Shown in pieces: positions 21,360 to 31,734 of a stretch of DNA of 64,000 bases. Position 1 is the stretch's first letter; each line of letters begins with the position of its first letter. The stretch comes from Ampullaceana balthica (taxonomy: Eukaryota; Mollusca; Gastropoda; Lymnaeidae): positions 3,305,854 to 3,369,853 of the forward strand of contig CALYLW010000013.1 of assembly GCA_944989445.1 (NCBI GenBank). The letters run 5' to 3'. Under the pieces are notes generated by a model. That model saw only the letters and a list, made by a program, of their open reading frames with translations. It was not told where the DNA came from and did no database searches. The position numbers were made by a program, and so were the translations under genes.

Positions 21360-23130
21360 ATCGTCGACCACGACGGGCGAACAACATTGGCTTAACCTCT
21401 GCTCCAGCATACAATCAGCTGCAGACATGGGCAATGCCAGAGCCATGTACGAAAATATCACGAAAGCAACTGACCCTTTGACCTGAAGTCCAAAAGTGGA
21501 AAAATTATCCAAGACCACGCAGCACAGCTAAAACGGTGGATTGAGCATTATCTGGAACTGTATGCACCAGTTACCACAGTCTCCAGCACAGCTCTAGATG
21601 ACATCCCCGATATGCCACTCATGGAAGAACTAGATGTCGTGACCACACAGGAAGAGCTGAGCAAAGCAATTGACAGCCTAGCTTGTGGAAAAGCCCCTGG
21701 GAATGATGGCATACCAGCAGAAGTTCTTAAGAATGGCAAGACAGTTGTACTCAAGCCATTGCATGAGCTTCTGTCCCTCTGCTGGGAACAGGGCTGCATC
21801 CCCCAGGAACTAAAGGATGCAAATATATTGACACTATATAAGAACAATGGCGATAAAACTGACTGCAATAACTATCGCGGCATTTCACTCTTTAGTATTG
21901 TAGGAAAGGCTTTTGCCCTTGTCATACTAACACGATTACATAGTTTAGACTCCCGAGTTTATCCAGAATCTCAGTGCGATTTCCGGGATGGTCGATCAAC
22001 CATAGACATGGTGTTCTCCATACGGCAGCTCCAGGAAAAATGCAGAGAGCAGCAGATGCCACTTTTTCATCGCCGTTGTGGATCTTACGAAAGCTTTTCA
22101 TTTAGTCAGTCGAATCGGGCTATTTCAAATCCTGGAAAAAATTGGCTTTCCCCTACACCTACTTGCCATCATCAGACAGTTCCATGAAAATATGCAGGGC
22201 ACACTGCAGTTCGATGGAGCTACGTCAGAAGCATTTCCAGTCAGCAGCGGAGTTAAACAAGGTTACTCGCACCAAAACTGTTCGCAATATTCTTTTCTGT
22301 ATTGCTTCGCTACGCATTCAAGGATAGCTGTGATGGAATCTGGTTACACACAAGAGCTGATGGAGGACCTTTCAACACTGCCCGCCTACGAGCCAAAACC
22401 AAAAAGACAGATGTCCTAATTCGCGAACTACCTTTTGATGACGATGCGGCACTGATAGTGATAGAAGACACAGAAACTGATTCGCAACAACTCATGTCAA
22501 GCTCTCCAGCCCCTGTAAAGAATTTGGTCTGCAAATCAGCTTGAAAAAGGCAAACATCATGGCGCAAGACACATGTTTTCCTCCTACCATCAATATCGAC
22601 AATGAAAACTTGGAGGTTGTGGACAGCTTCACCTACTTGGGGTCCAAGATTTCCAACTCACTGTCCATTGAGGATGAAATAAACAGTAGAAGGCAAAGCA
22701 GCTGCCACAATGGCTAAACTAAATAAACTGGTTTGGCAAAACATCAAGCTAACGGAAAAAACCAAACTGTGTGTCTACCGAGCCTGCGTCATCAGTACGC
22801 TGCTATATGGAAGCGAGACATGGACCACTTATTCATCCCATGAGCGCAAGCTTAATAGCTTCCACTTGAGGTGCCTTCGTTGCATCCTGGGCATTAAATG
22901 GCAGGGCAAAGTGCCAAATAGTGAGGTCCTGATACGTGCCAATACCCAAAGCATGTTCTCAATCCTTAGTGAAAGATGCCTAAGATGGCTAGGGCATGTA
23001 AAAAGAATGAGCCAGGGTCGTATCCCCAAGGACCTCCTATATGGAGAACTGGCATCGGGAAAGAGGAAGACAGGTCGCCCACGTCTCCGATTTAAAGATG
23101 TCTGCCAGAGAGACATGAAAACAAAATACC
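21360..23130 (+). mobile_element. Second LINE fragment with reverse transcriptase
   Basis: Starts in the linker (WLNLCSSIQSAADMGNARAM) and continues through the RT: SLACGKAPGNDGIPAEVLKN, DCNNYRGISLFSIVGKA, YPESQCDFRDGRSTIDM, MDLTKAFHLVSR, SSGVKQG, then a damaged catalytic region (REL PFDDDAAL instead of LLFADDAAL). It ends LLYGSETWTTY and RCLRWLGHVKRMSQGRIPKD. At least four frame changes break it. It ends near 23130 against Helitron sequence. Same family as 11363-13008. Confidence 0.85.
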
Positions 23131-23144
23131 CTGAAAAAAGATTT

Positions 23145-24033
23145 CTGCACCAAAAATAACTCTTTTCGAACGTCCGCATAAAATTGTTCAATATGGAATT
23201 TAATGAGGTTTAATTGTTCTCTCTTTGTGGGTACGGCTTTCAGGCAAAAAGGACAATTGCAAAAATTATCTACAGGGTGAAAGGAACCATCGCTTACTCA
23301 TAATTATTTATCTTCATCATTTGCCTCAATGGGTGCACATGCCGATCATTTATCAGGACGTGGGCCTTATGTATTCTGAGTTCATGAACAAATTTGGACT
23401 GGGCAAAGGGCACGGTGGTCGAGTGGCATGCGCGCTCGGCTGGCGTACCGATGGTCGCGGGTTCGAATCCTTGTGAAGGCAAAGATTTGTTCCCGGGGCC
23501 TAGGGCGTCCCTGAGTCCACCCAGCTCCGAATGGGTACCTAACATTTGTTAGGGAAATAAAGGCGGCTGGGTAATGCGTGGAACCCTTATAGCCGACGCC
23601 TGTGAACGCTGCATCACTTGCCAACAGACCAACCATGGTCTGTGGACGCATTAATCTTCTGTATAGAAGGAGCGTCTGTATAGATAAGACAAGATAAGAC
23701 ATACATTCAGAAGATGGAGCTCAATGAAAATATTGTCAACTTTTTGTAATCGATTCTGCTCATGGACAGTTGTTTGTTGCTTTAACACGAGGGAGAAATC
23801 ATGAAAATCTTAGAGTATTAATTAAAAATACATTCCTTCAAGATTTACTTCATAATTCGAGAATATATACCAAAAAAAAATGTTGTCATAAGAAATTGTT
23901 GGATTAAAATAAATGAAAGTTATGTATTACATAAATTTTTATTATTATGTGTAATTTTTCAAAATTTATTGATTTCAGCTGAAATATATTTATTTTGAAA
24001 AGTCCCGTCATTTTTGACGGGTAATACACAAGT
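23145..24033 (+). mobile_element. Helitron 3' part with helicase C-terminus, SINE inside
   Basis: Starts with the GCACCAAAAATAACTC segment shared with 2105 and 57935. After the SINE, 23752-23850 reads DSAHGQLFVALTRGRNHENL, the conserved C-terminal motif of the Pif1-type helicase in Helitron RepHel proteins. YTKKNVVI and the 3' tail follow. A perfect hairpin (CCCGTCA, TTTT, TGACGGG at 24004-24021) precedes the decayed end CAAG (CTAG in the other copies). No Rep domain is visible. Confidence 0.7.
23405..23702 (+). mobile_element. tRNA-derived SINE, full-length copy
   Basis: The head GGTGGTCGAGTGGCATGCGC and the B box GGGTTCGAATCC resemble a tRNA gene with an internal polymerase III promoter. 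The body contains GAATGGGTACCTAACATT and AAAGGCGGCTGGGTAATGC. The 3' tail (GGACGCATTAATCTTCTG, then AGAAGGAGCGTCTGTA and GATAAGACAAGATAAGAC) is nearly the same as the 3' end of the CR1-like LINE at 31440-31495. It lies within the Helitron copy at 23145-24033. Confidence 0.85.
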
Positions 24034-24594
24034 TTCAATGATATTTTTACAATTTTCTCATTAGCGTTCCAACAGGAACAGATAAGTTCTAAGGGAGAAA
24101 AGCCATGAAAACATTTGTTGGAATTTCTTTCTATCCCTTGAATTTCGACAAAGGGAGAAAATTGAAGGAGAAACTATTTATTAAATATCATTGTTAAAGG
24201 GATTAAGCCAATTGTAGAAGCAATTTATTAAATTACCTAATATATGACATTAATCAATACCTATTTAACGAGACCCTTACATACTTTAAAATAATTTCAA
24301 ATGACGCCTTTCAATATTGTGAGCAACAAAAGGTGTCGGGCTGCCACTAAATGTTACAAATTCCACGCAAGAGGACCATCGAAATGTGGGGGTAACGTCA
24401 TGGTGTTAGATCATATACACTGTACCTGTACGGTACAACACTGGCGACTTTTCACAATGAGGTCACTAGTCGAATTATAGAAATGTTATGAGTTTTGTCC
24501 TCTGAGGGCAACACACGAAAAGCTTGTTTGTTTGTAAAAGGGTGATACCGAAACCAATCTACCCGTCCCATGACGGAGCAGTATCACCAGGGCA
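24034..24594. other. Intergenic DNA, nothing recognised
   Basis: No coding frame, repeat ends or motif was recognised. Confidence 0.35.
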
Positions 24595-24637
24595 TTTAGT
24601 ATACTACACACAAATATTTAGATAACGGGGTGGTCAG

Positions 24638-24837
24638 CAGTGGCGCCACTAGTGGGGTGCGGTGGGGGCGGGCCGCCCCGGGTGACACCATCAGGGGGGT
24701 GACACCACAATGTAAAATTATGTATGTTCCCGTTATTTGGCACTGGAAAACTCGGAGGAGATTCTATGAGGTAGGTCGTGAGGGGGTGACACCATGAGCT
24801 ACCGCCCCGGGTGACACCAACCACAGTAACGCCTCTG
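24638..24837. mobile_element. 200-bp hAT-type MITE
   Basis: Ends CAGTGGCGCCAC and GTAACGCCTCTG are inverted (CAGWGGCG type). It is flanked by 8-bp duplications GTGGTCAG (24630-24637) and CTGGTCAG (24838-24845), 7 of 8 identical. An 8-bp duplication and CAG...CTG ends are typical of hAT elements. Confidence 0.75.
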
Positions 24838-24980
24838 CTGGTCAGTATACTACACACACATATAGATAACGGGGTGGTCAGTATACTACACGCACATATA
24901 GATAACGGGGTGGTCAGTATACTACACACACACACAAATATTTATATATGAAACGGGGCATTTAGTATACTACACACACA

Positions 24981-25652
24981 TCTCTATACATATAAGACGC
25001 ATTTGTTGTCTGTCTGTCTGTTCCCTAATAACTCAAGATCCAGACAACCAAATAACGTGAAATTTGGTACAATTGGTACAATTACACAAAATTATACCGG
25101 AAAGGTTATTAAACAGGTTTCGTTCCATATATAAGATACTGGGGGCCGGGGGCCCAAAATGTAGTTTTTCCTTATATGAGCTATATAAAATAAAAATTAT
25201 TGAAAAGTAAGACGTAAAATAATGACGCAAAATAATAAACATTTTGGTGTCGAGATTAACAAGAAGGCGACTATCGCCAAAAAATAATTGTTTTGTTGTT
25301 GTTGCTTTGTTGTTGTTGCTTTTGTTGTTGTAGCTTTTGTTGTTGTAGTTGTTGTTTTGTTGTTGCTGTTGCTGTTGTAGTTGTTTTTTTGTTGTTATTT
25401 TTGTTGATGTTTTGTTTTGTTGTTGTTGCAGTTGTTGTCCACATCCCTTGCCCTGCGACGACAATGTCCTTCATGTTGTTGTTGTTGCTGTTGTTGTTTT
25501 GTTGTTGTTGCTTTGTTGTTGTTGTTGTTTTGTTGTTTTTGTTGTTGTTTTGTTTTTGTTGTTTTTTTTTGTTTTTGTTGTTTTGTTGTTTTTGTGGTTG
25601 TTTTTGTTGCTGTTGTTGTTAAACCCGGGAAGAGCCGGGTACTTGTCCCTAG
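24981..25652 (+). mobile_element. Non-autonomous Helitron with GTT-repeat core
   Basis: Begins TCTCTATACATATAAGACGC after a host A. It ends with hairpin CCCGG...CCGGG, then TACTTGTCCCTAG before a host T. There is no target duplication, and the surrounding satellite reads continuously (ACACACA/TATATAGATAACGG) when it is removed. About half is GTT/GTTTT trinucleotide repeat, split by CCACATCCCTTGCCCTGCGA. The second copy is at 39459-40106. The long leucine/valine/cysteine-rich frames in it are repeat artefacts. Confidence 0.85.
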
Positions 25653-25813
25653 TATATAGATAACGGGGTGGTCAGTTTACTACACACACACACAAATATA
25701 TATATATATATATATATATATGAAACGGGGCATTTAGTATACTACACACATATATAGATAACGGAGTGGTCAGTATACTCACACATATATAGATACCGGG
25801 GTGTTCAGTATAC

Positions 25814-25879
<66 letters not shown>

Positions 25880-25999
25880 TTTATAGATAACGGTGTGTTC
25901 AGTAAATCACACACATATATAGATAACGGGGTGTTCAGTAAACTACAAACACACACACACACAAACAAAAACACACACATATATATATATATACTTGAT

Positions 26000-27061
26000 G
26001 AGGCCCTAATCTATTAGGGATGTGGAGTCCCCTATAAGGCCAAATATTCTGTCGGTGCCAAATATGATTTTCGGATGCCTAGAGGATTAAAAGGAAATAT
26101 AATTAATAAGTTTATGAATAGTGAAGTAATCTTTAACTTAAAAGGATTTTATATTCATTGCAAATTTTAAAATGCAATCTCTTGTAAAATATTTTATGGA
26201 TTCAGGAATTTTATTAAACTAAAATATTTTCTTTCTTTGTTTTGACAGAGCAAAGTCATTGATAACATCATCAAATGTTAAACTGTGGAGTTTGTCACTT
26301 TCTATGCACAAGAGACTGGGGGAACTTAACCGTATCTATTCGTTCGCTAGCCGACCTTTTTAGGACAGAATCTAGGGGGAAAAGTTAGGGGGTCGGCTTA
26401 CGAGCGGGTCATTAACGTATCGGTGTTTTTATTGTAGATCATCAAGGTCCTTTTCTACATTCTGCAAGATTCGACTACACTACCACAAGCTATAATATAT
26501 GATTAAACATCTGCAATTACCTTATTTAGTCATTTTATTTATTTTTGTGAACGTTTTAATAAATTGTTTTACAAATTTTGTTTTCAACAACGAATTTTAA
26601 TGTACGCGCTTTCGCCACTGTTTACCAAAGATTTTTTTAAAAATACGGGTAACTCTTGCCTAACATAGAGCACAAAGACAAATATAGGAAATCCAAAGTA
26701 AACTTAAACAATCATAATGACCGATTTAGCTTGTAGTTTTTAAAAAATGTGTACCATTTTGTTTAAACTGTCCTATTACTTTGGGTCGGCTTGAGAGCGG
26801 GTTATACACTTTTAATACTTTTCTCTTCCAAAAGTGTGCGTGTGTGTGGGGGGGGGGTCAGCTTATGAACGAAAGGGCATTAGAACGAGTATATACGGTA
26901 ATTTATATTGGGGCATTGTTCAAAATTCATTTTAAAAATTTTTCTTCAGCTCAGAAAAAAAGATATTTCTCCAGTGCAATTTGCAAACATCATGACAAGA
27001 AATACTCTCAGAATTCCTTCTACACTAGGGAATACTGATAGGACACGATTGTGTATTATTA
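26000..27061. other. Intergenic DNA with two similar GTCGGCTTA segments
   Basis: Two segments (about 26384-26415 and 26782-26900) share GGGTCGGCTT(A/G)(C/A)GAGCGGGT-like sequence; the second ends GAGTATATACGGTA. They may be ends of an unrecognised element. No coding frame is seen. Confidence 0.35.
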
Positions 27062-27069
27062 CCCTATGC

Positions 27070-27289
27070 CAGGGGTGGGCAAACTTTTTAGGGCGAGGGC
27101 CATATTAGTAAGAAATAAAACATCAAGGGGCCTCACCCAAAAAAAAATGTTGACTCGATTCAAGTACAAAAATCCCTTTTTAACATAAATGTATTGCTTT
27201 TTTTCGATATTACCCCAGGCTTCTGCGGGCCTCAAAAAATATCGTAGCGGGCCGCATGCGGCCCGCGAGCCGTAGTTTCCCTATCCCTG
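27070..27289. mobile_element. 220-bp hAT-type MITE
   Basis: Ends CAGGGGTGGGCAAACTTTTT and GTAGTTTCCCTATCCCTG are inverted repeats. It is flanked by CCCTATGC (27062-27069) and CCCTATGT (27290-27297). The interior contains the palindromic GGGCCGCATGCGGCCC. Confidence 0.85.
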
Positions 27290-27333
27290 CCCTATGTGGA
27301 CACTGATATGCCAAACTATTATTTTCCACTAAA

Positions 27334-28823
27334 CTAAACACATATTCTGTAGGCCTGAGACTAATCTCTTAAGGCCTTGGCTAGAACCTGGGCAATCTGC
27401 TCCATCTGCTGAGCATTGCCATACAACATTGTCTTTACATGGGACTCGCCCGCCTCCCTCACCCCCCCGGCTATATCGAGCGCCGGGCAAGACGTCACCA
27501 GGTGTTCGACTGTCTCAGGGGCTTGGCTGCAATGACGGCAGTTCGAGTCCCTGTTGTGGTCTAGCCTGTGAAAGTAAGAGTTGGTTGGGCAATGTTCGGT
27601 CCTCATCTGAGTCACCAAACCCTGGTGTTTGCGACTCAGGTTCCACCACTGATCTGAACGGCTTGGCCTGGGCATGTTAGCGAATACCCCTCTGGCTGTT
27701 GTGTTGTCAGCCCACTCCTGGTACCACTTATTCCGAAAGTGGTCCTTTAGCCAGTTTTTTGCCCCGAGATAGGTGACTGGGGTCTCTGGTTGGGGCAGTG
27801 CTGCGCCTGCTTTGGCCAGGGAGTCTGCTTTTTCGTTGCCATTAACATTCACGTGGCTCGGGATCCACTGCACTGTTACCTTACCTCCAAGTCTTTCGAG
27901 TCTACCCACGTCTTCCAAGATGACGTCAACCAAGTGGGTACCACGATTCTCACTAGCCAGGACTTCGAGGGCTGATCTCGAGTCACAAAACAATACCGTG
28001 TCGAAACCAAATATTTCCGACCTCTGCAGTGTCTGGTGCACACTTTCCAGGGCCCTGTGTATAGCCTCAGCTCCGCATCGTAGTTCGATGCCATAGTCCC
28101 ACAGGGACCTAGAAGTTCTTCTCTTGGTGGCCCTCCTATTGGGTATAAGATGAGCGCACCGTATCCTGCAATTCCTTCACTCGAACTGGCAGACCCATCC
28201 GTGAACACTTTCACTTGGGTTCCCGCGAACCCTTCTATCGTCTCAAGGGCAGCCGCTTTCTGTACATGTTCAGGGCTGCGTTTCGTCACCGCTGTGTCAG
28301 TCAGAGACAAACGTATTTCGGGACGTGAGCATTCCGCATAGGGCGGTTTGAGTGGGACACTTATAATTTGTCTTCTATTTTGTGGGGGTTTGACGTTCCT
28401 ATCAAGTTCCGTTACTTGATGCATAAATGAGGAACGTTTCAAACACCCACGTCCGCCCCAGTTGTGCTGCATCTGGTAGCAGGGCTCCCTATAGTCTAAC
28501 CTGCGATACCTCTCTGCAGTCGTTATGATTGCCTTGTCCCTACGAATATCGAGCGGTTCTACGTTTGCAATGACTTCCACAGCAGCTGTGGGTGTCGTTC
28601 TATATGCGCCACAGATAAATCTTAAGGCCTGGTTCTGGATTCGACCCAGTTTTTCCAATGCCGTTTTGCTGGCAAAGGCTTGGACGGGCATGCTGTAATC
28701 CATAATCGACCTCACACTACCCAGAAAGAGAGCTCTGAGTGTACTTGCTCCAGCGCCCCAGTTCGTGCATGCAAGCTTTTTCACCAGGTTGAGCTTGGCG
28801 GTAGCCTGGGAGCACAGGTCTTG
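27334..28823 (-). mobile_element. RNase H-encoding LINE, 3' fragment
   Basis: Minus-strand frames encode the end of the RT (IMDYSMPVQAFASKTALEKL, TPTAAVEVIANVEPL), an RNase H domain (VFTDGSASSSEGIAGYGALI, NYDAEL, LFCDSRSALEVL, WIPSHVNVNGNEKADSLAKA) and a C-terminal zinc finger (CRHCSQAPETVEHLVTSCPA). The RNase H catalytic acids D, E, D and D are all present, but a frame change near 28075 separates the first half from the second. Flanking 14-bp duplications TATTTTCCACTAAA lie at 27320-27333 and 28824-28837. The element is 5'-truncated; the RNase H suggests the I/Ingi/R1-like group. Confidence 0.85.
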
Positions 28824-28837
28824 TATTTTCCACTAAA

Positions 28838-29095
28838 ACATAGGCTTTTACTATGTCTATAACATTGATGAAAATGTCTAGCATCTCTTACAAGATGCAT
28901 GTCCACATCTTCAGGATATGTTTGGCATAAAGCATCAACTCCGTCACAAATCTCTGCCTATGTAGTTTATACTTTTGTTGAGAATGAACATTTTTTGCAG
29001 CATCATTGTTCCAGACTTGACTCTAATGAATTTAACACAGATATACAATTTTGATTCTGAACTTTTCTCCTGCCTCAAGGTTCTCTAAAGTATTA
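28838..29095. other. Intergenic DNA, nothing recognised
   Basis: A short spacer between LINE fragments without recognisable features. Confidence 0.3.
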
Positions 29096-29097
29096 TC

Positions 29098-29373
29098 ACG
29101 CGTTCTCTCTGTTCCTACGACACGCACCAAAACATTTGGTGAAAGGTCGTTCTCTTTTCAACATTTATTTTCAAAATTAATGAAACAACATTTCTTGTAA
29201 ATGATTAACGTAGCTTATGTATAATGTACTGTAATTTTTGTGTTTGTTATGATATGAAAGTTAATTTAATATTTATAAGTATGTTATTTCTTTCATGTAA
29301 AGCGCTGTGAGCCCAGTTCCTTACTGGGATACAGCGCTATATAAATGATCAATTTATTATTATTATTATCTTC
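29098..29373 (+). mobile_element. L2-type LINE 3' end with internal deletion
   Basis: Keeps ACGCGTTCTCTCTGTTCCTA to GAAAGGTCGTTCTCTTTT, then skips the rest of the coding tail. It resumes with the 3' untranslated part, the AGCGCTGTGAGCCCAGT stem-loop and an ATT tail, as at 10884-11290. Confidence 0.8.
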
Positions 29374-29604
29374 ATCATCATTTATATTATATGCCTTCTT
29401 CTATACCTGCTTTTCTTGTAATCAACACGAGGCAACTTATATTTTTATTTTTATATAAAACGATCGAACATTTCCCTAGACAATTTGACAAAATCTGAAA
29501 GTGACGCTGACAATTTATTACATGTATCTAGACTAACTTAAGGTCTTGGAGTGGCTTGTCTTGTGAATTTCAATCAGCCAGTAACTCCAAAAATATAAAG
29601 CTAC

Positions 29605-31495
29605 CTATTCATATAGGATACACAAAAAATACTTAAAGATTAAACACTTGACACAAAAACTTAGTCGAAACCTCCAAAATGAATATATAAACAATTTAAT
29701 TACCAAAGATAACAATAAAAACTTATGGTCCTTTATCAAATCTAAAAAAATGGAACCTTCAGGAATAGCCACACTAAAAGGCTCAAACAATAAAACCTAT
29801 AATGATAATGAAACTAAAGCTAATATCCTTAACACATATTTGCATCATCTTTTTCTGCCTCAGGCGACAAGAAGTTTTAATAAATTTAAATAAAATGGAG
29901 GAAATAGGTAACATAAATGTAGATGAGATAGGTATACATTCACTCCTAAAAAACTTAAAAATAAACAAAGCTACTGGCCCAGATGATTTGCCTGCAAGAT
30001 TATTAAAAGAACTAAGCAATGAACTGTCCCCAATCCTTGTAGTTCTCTTTCAAGCCTCTCTAAACCAGGGTAAAGTGCCCCAGGATTGGAAATTAGCTAA
30101 CGTAACTCCACTCTTTAAGAAAGGGGATAAATCAGACCCTGGTAATTACAGGCCTGTATCACTTACTAGTATCACCTGTAAATTACTAGAACACATAATA
30201 TATAGTAGAATAGTTAACCACCTTGACAAATATAATGCCCTATGCCCACATCAACACGGCTTTAGAAAAAACAGATCATGTGAAACACAATTAATAGGTT
30301 TAATAGATGAACTATCAAAAGGCTTGGACAAAAATGATCAAATAGATACAATATTACTAGACTTCTCAAAAGCATTTGACAAAGTTCACCACCTTAGTTT
30401 ACTTAAAAAACTTAACTACTTTGGAATCTCAGGTTCCTTACATCACTGGATCCAAGACTTCCTTTTGGGCAGGGAGCAAACTGTAATAATTAATGGATCT
30501 AAATCTGCACCAATAAAGGTTAACTCAGGAGTTCCACAAGGAACTGTGCTAGGTCCCTTACTCTTTTTAATTTATATAAATGATTTACCCAACACATCTC
30601 AACAGGTACAAAAGTTAGGTTATTTGCTGATGATTGTATAATCTATAGAACAATTAAATCAGAACAAGATAGCAAAATTTTACAAAAAGACTTAGATGAA
30701 TTGATAAAATGGGAAACTAACTGGAGTATGTCTTTCCATCCAGAAAAGTGTCAACTGTTAAGAGTAACAAAGAAAAAGAAACAAATAAATTCAAAATATT
30801 ACATTCATGGAAAAGAACTGACCCAAACTAAAGATGCAAAATACTTAGGAGTCTTAATAAATGAGAAACTATCATGGAATCCCCATGTCAATGAAGTTAT
30901 TAAAAAATCAAACAAAACCTTAGGCTTTATAAAAAGGAACTTTAACAAATGTAATAGAGATATAAAACTAAAATGCTACCTCACTTTGGTGAGACCTGTA
31001 CTAGAATATGCATCTTCTGTATGGGACCCATCCACCAAAGAAAACATTGATAAACTAGAACAAATTCAAAAAAGAGCTGCCAGATTCATTACTGGAGAAT
31101 ATTCGAAACTGACAAGAATAACACCATTAGTTAAATCATTAAACCTTGAAACACTAGAGGATAGAAGAACCAAGAGCAAAGTAGTAATCATACATAAAGC
31201 AATTAATTCTAATTTAGAAATACAACACAAAGATAACTTAATACAACCCTCAGATAGACATAAGGATAAAAACACCTTTCTTATTCCGTATGCAAGAACA
31301 AACACATACAAGTTTTCCTTCTTCCCGTCCGGAATTCGGGCGTGGAATGGGTTGCCTGAAGAATCCAGGAAAACCAACACTTTATCAACATTTAAATCTC
31401 TAATAAAAATGCAGGACTAAACACAAACCATAGATAAGCGTAGGACGCAATAATCTTCTGTATAGAAGGAGCGTCTGTAAACAGATAAGATAAGA
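29605..31495 (+). mobile_element. CR1/Jockey-like LINE, nearly complete RT domain
   Basis: The best copy of this family. Frames give [77 protein letters not shown] (catalytic Asp), [20 protein letters not shown], then after a one-base shift near 30615 [12 protein letters not shown] (catalytic Asp pair), KYLGVLINEKLSWNPHV and RPVLEYASSVWDPST. It ends GIRAWNGLPEESRKTNT and TAA at 31418-31420. The 3' tail carries GTAGGACGCAATAATCTTCT and ends in GATAA repeats (31481-31495). The endonuclease is missing (5' truncation near 29605), and a second frame change lies near 29880. It is the probable partner of the SINE at 23405. Confidence 0.9.
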
Positions 31496-31734
31496 TAAAT
31501 TCAAACTCCTCCATTTTATTCCAAATATTTTTGGCTTGATGTATTATTTCACCTTTCTCTGTAGCATGAATATTCAGCTGATACAGTGCAACAATTACTC
31601 CATTATAACTATGAGGTATTGGACTTTTGGCCATTGAATATCCTTTTTATCTAGTTTTTGAGAAAGACTTTGAAACTTTTGAATTATCTTTGAAGAATGA
31701 AAACAATACTGCCCATCTAAATGTAGACGATAAT
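31496..31734. other. Intergenic DNA, nothing recognised
   Basis: A short spacer between a LINE and an R1 copy. Confidence 0.3.

Larger units (their letters stand above)
24595..25990. repeat. Satellite with TAGATAACGGGGTGGTCAGT unit
   Basis: Irregular tandem units of roughly 35-45 bp contain AGTATACTACACACACA and TAGATAACGGGGTG, with interspersed AC and AT microsatellites (for example 25815-25875). It is split by a hAT MITE (24638-24837) and a Helitron (24981-25652). Confidence 0.8.

Noticed and set aside
23405..23480. A tRNA gene
   Set aside because: The A- and B-box match is good, but the sequence continues into a SINE body and a LINE-type tail and has no closed acceptor stem.
25293..25663. 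Long leucine-, valine- and cysteine-rich frames
   Set aside because: They are translations of the GTT/GTTTT tract inside a non-autonomous Helitron; the same happens at 39682-40131.
24595..25990. A CRISPR-like array
   Set aside because: The repeats have no uniform unique spacers, the period is irregular, and the DNA is clearly eukaryotic.
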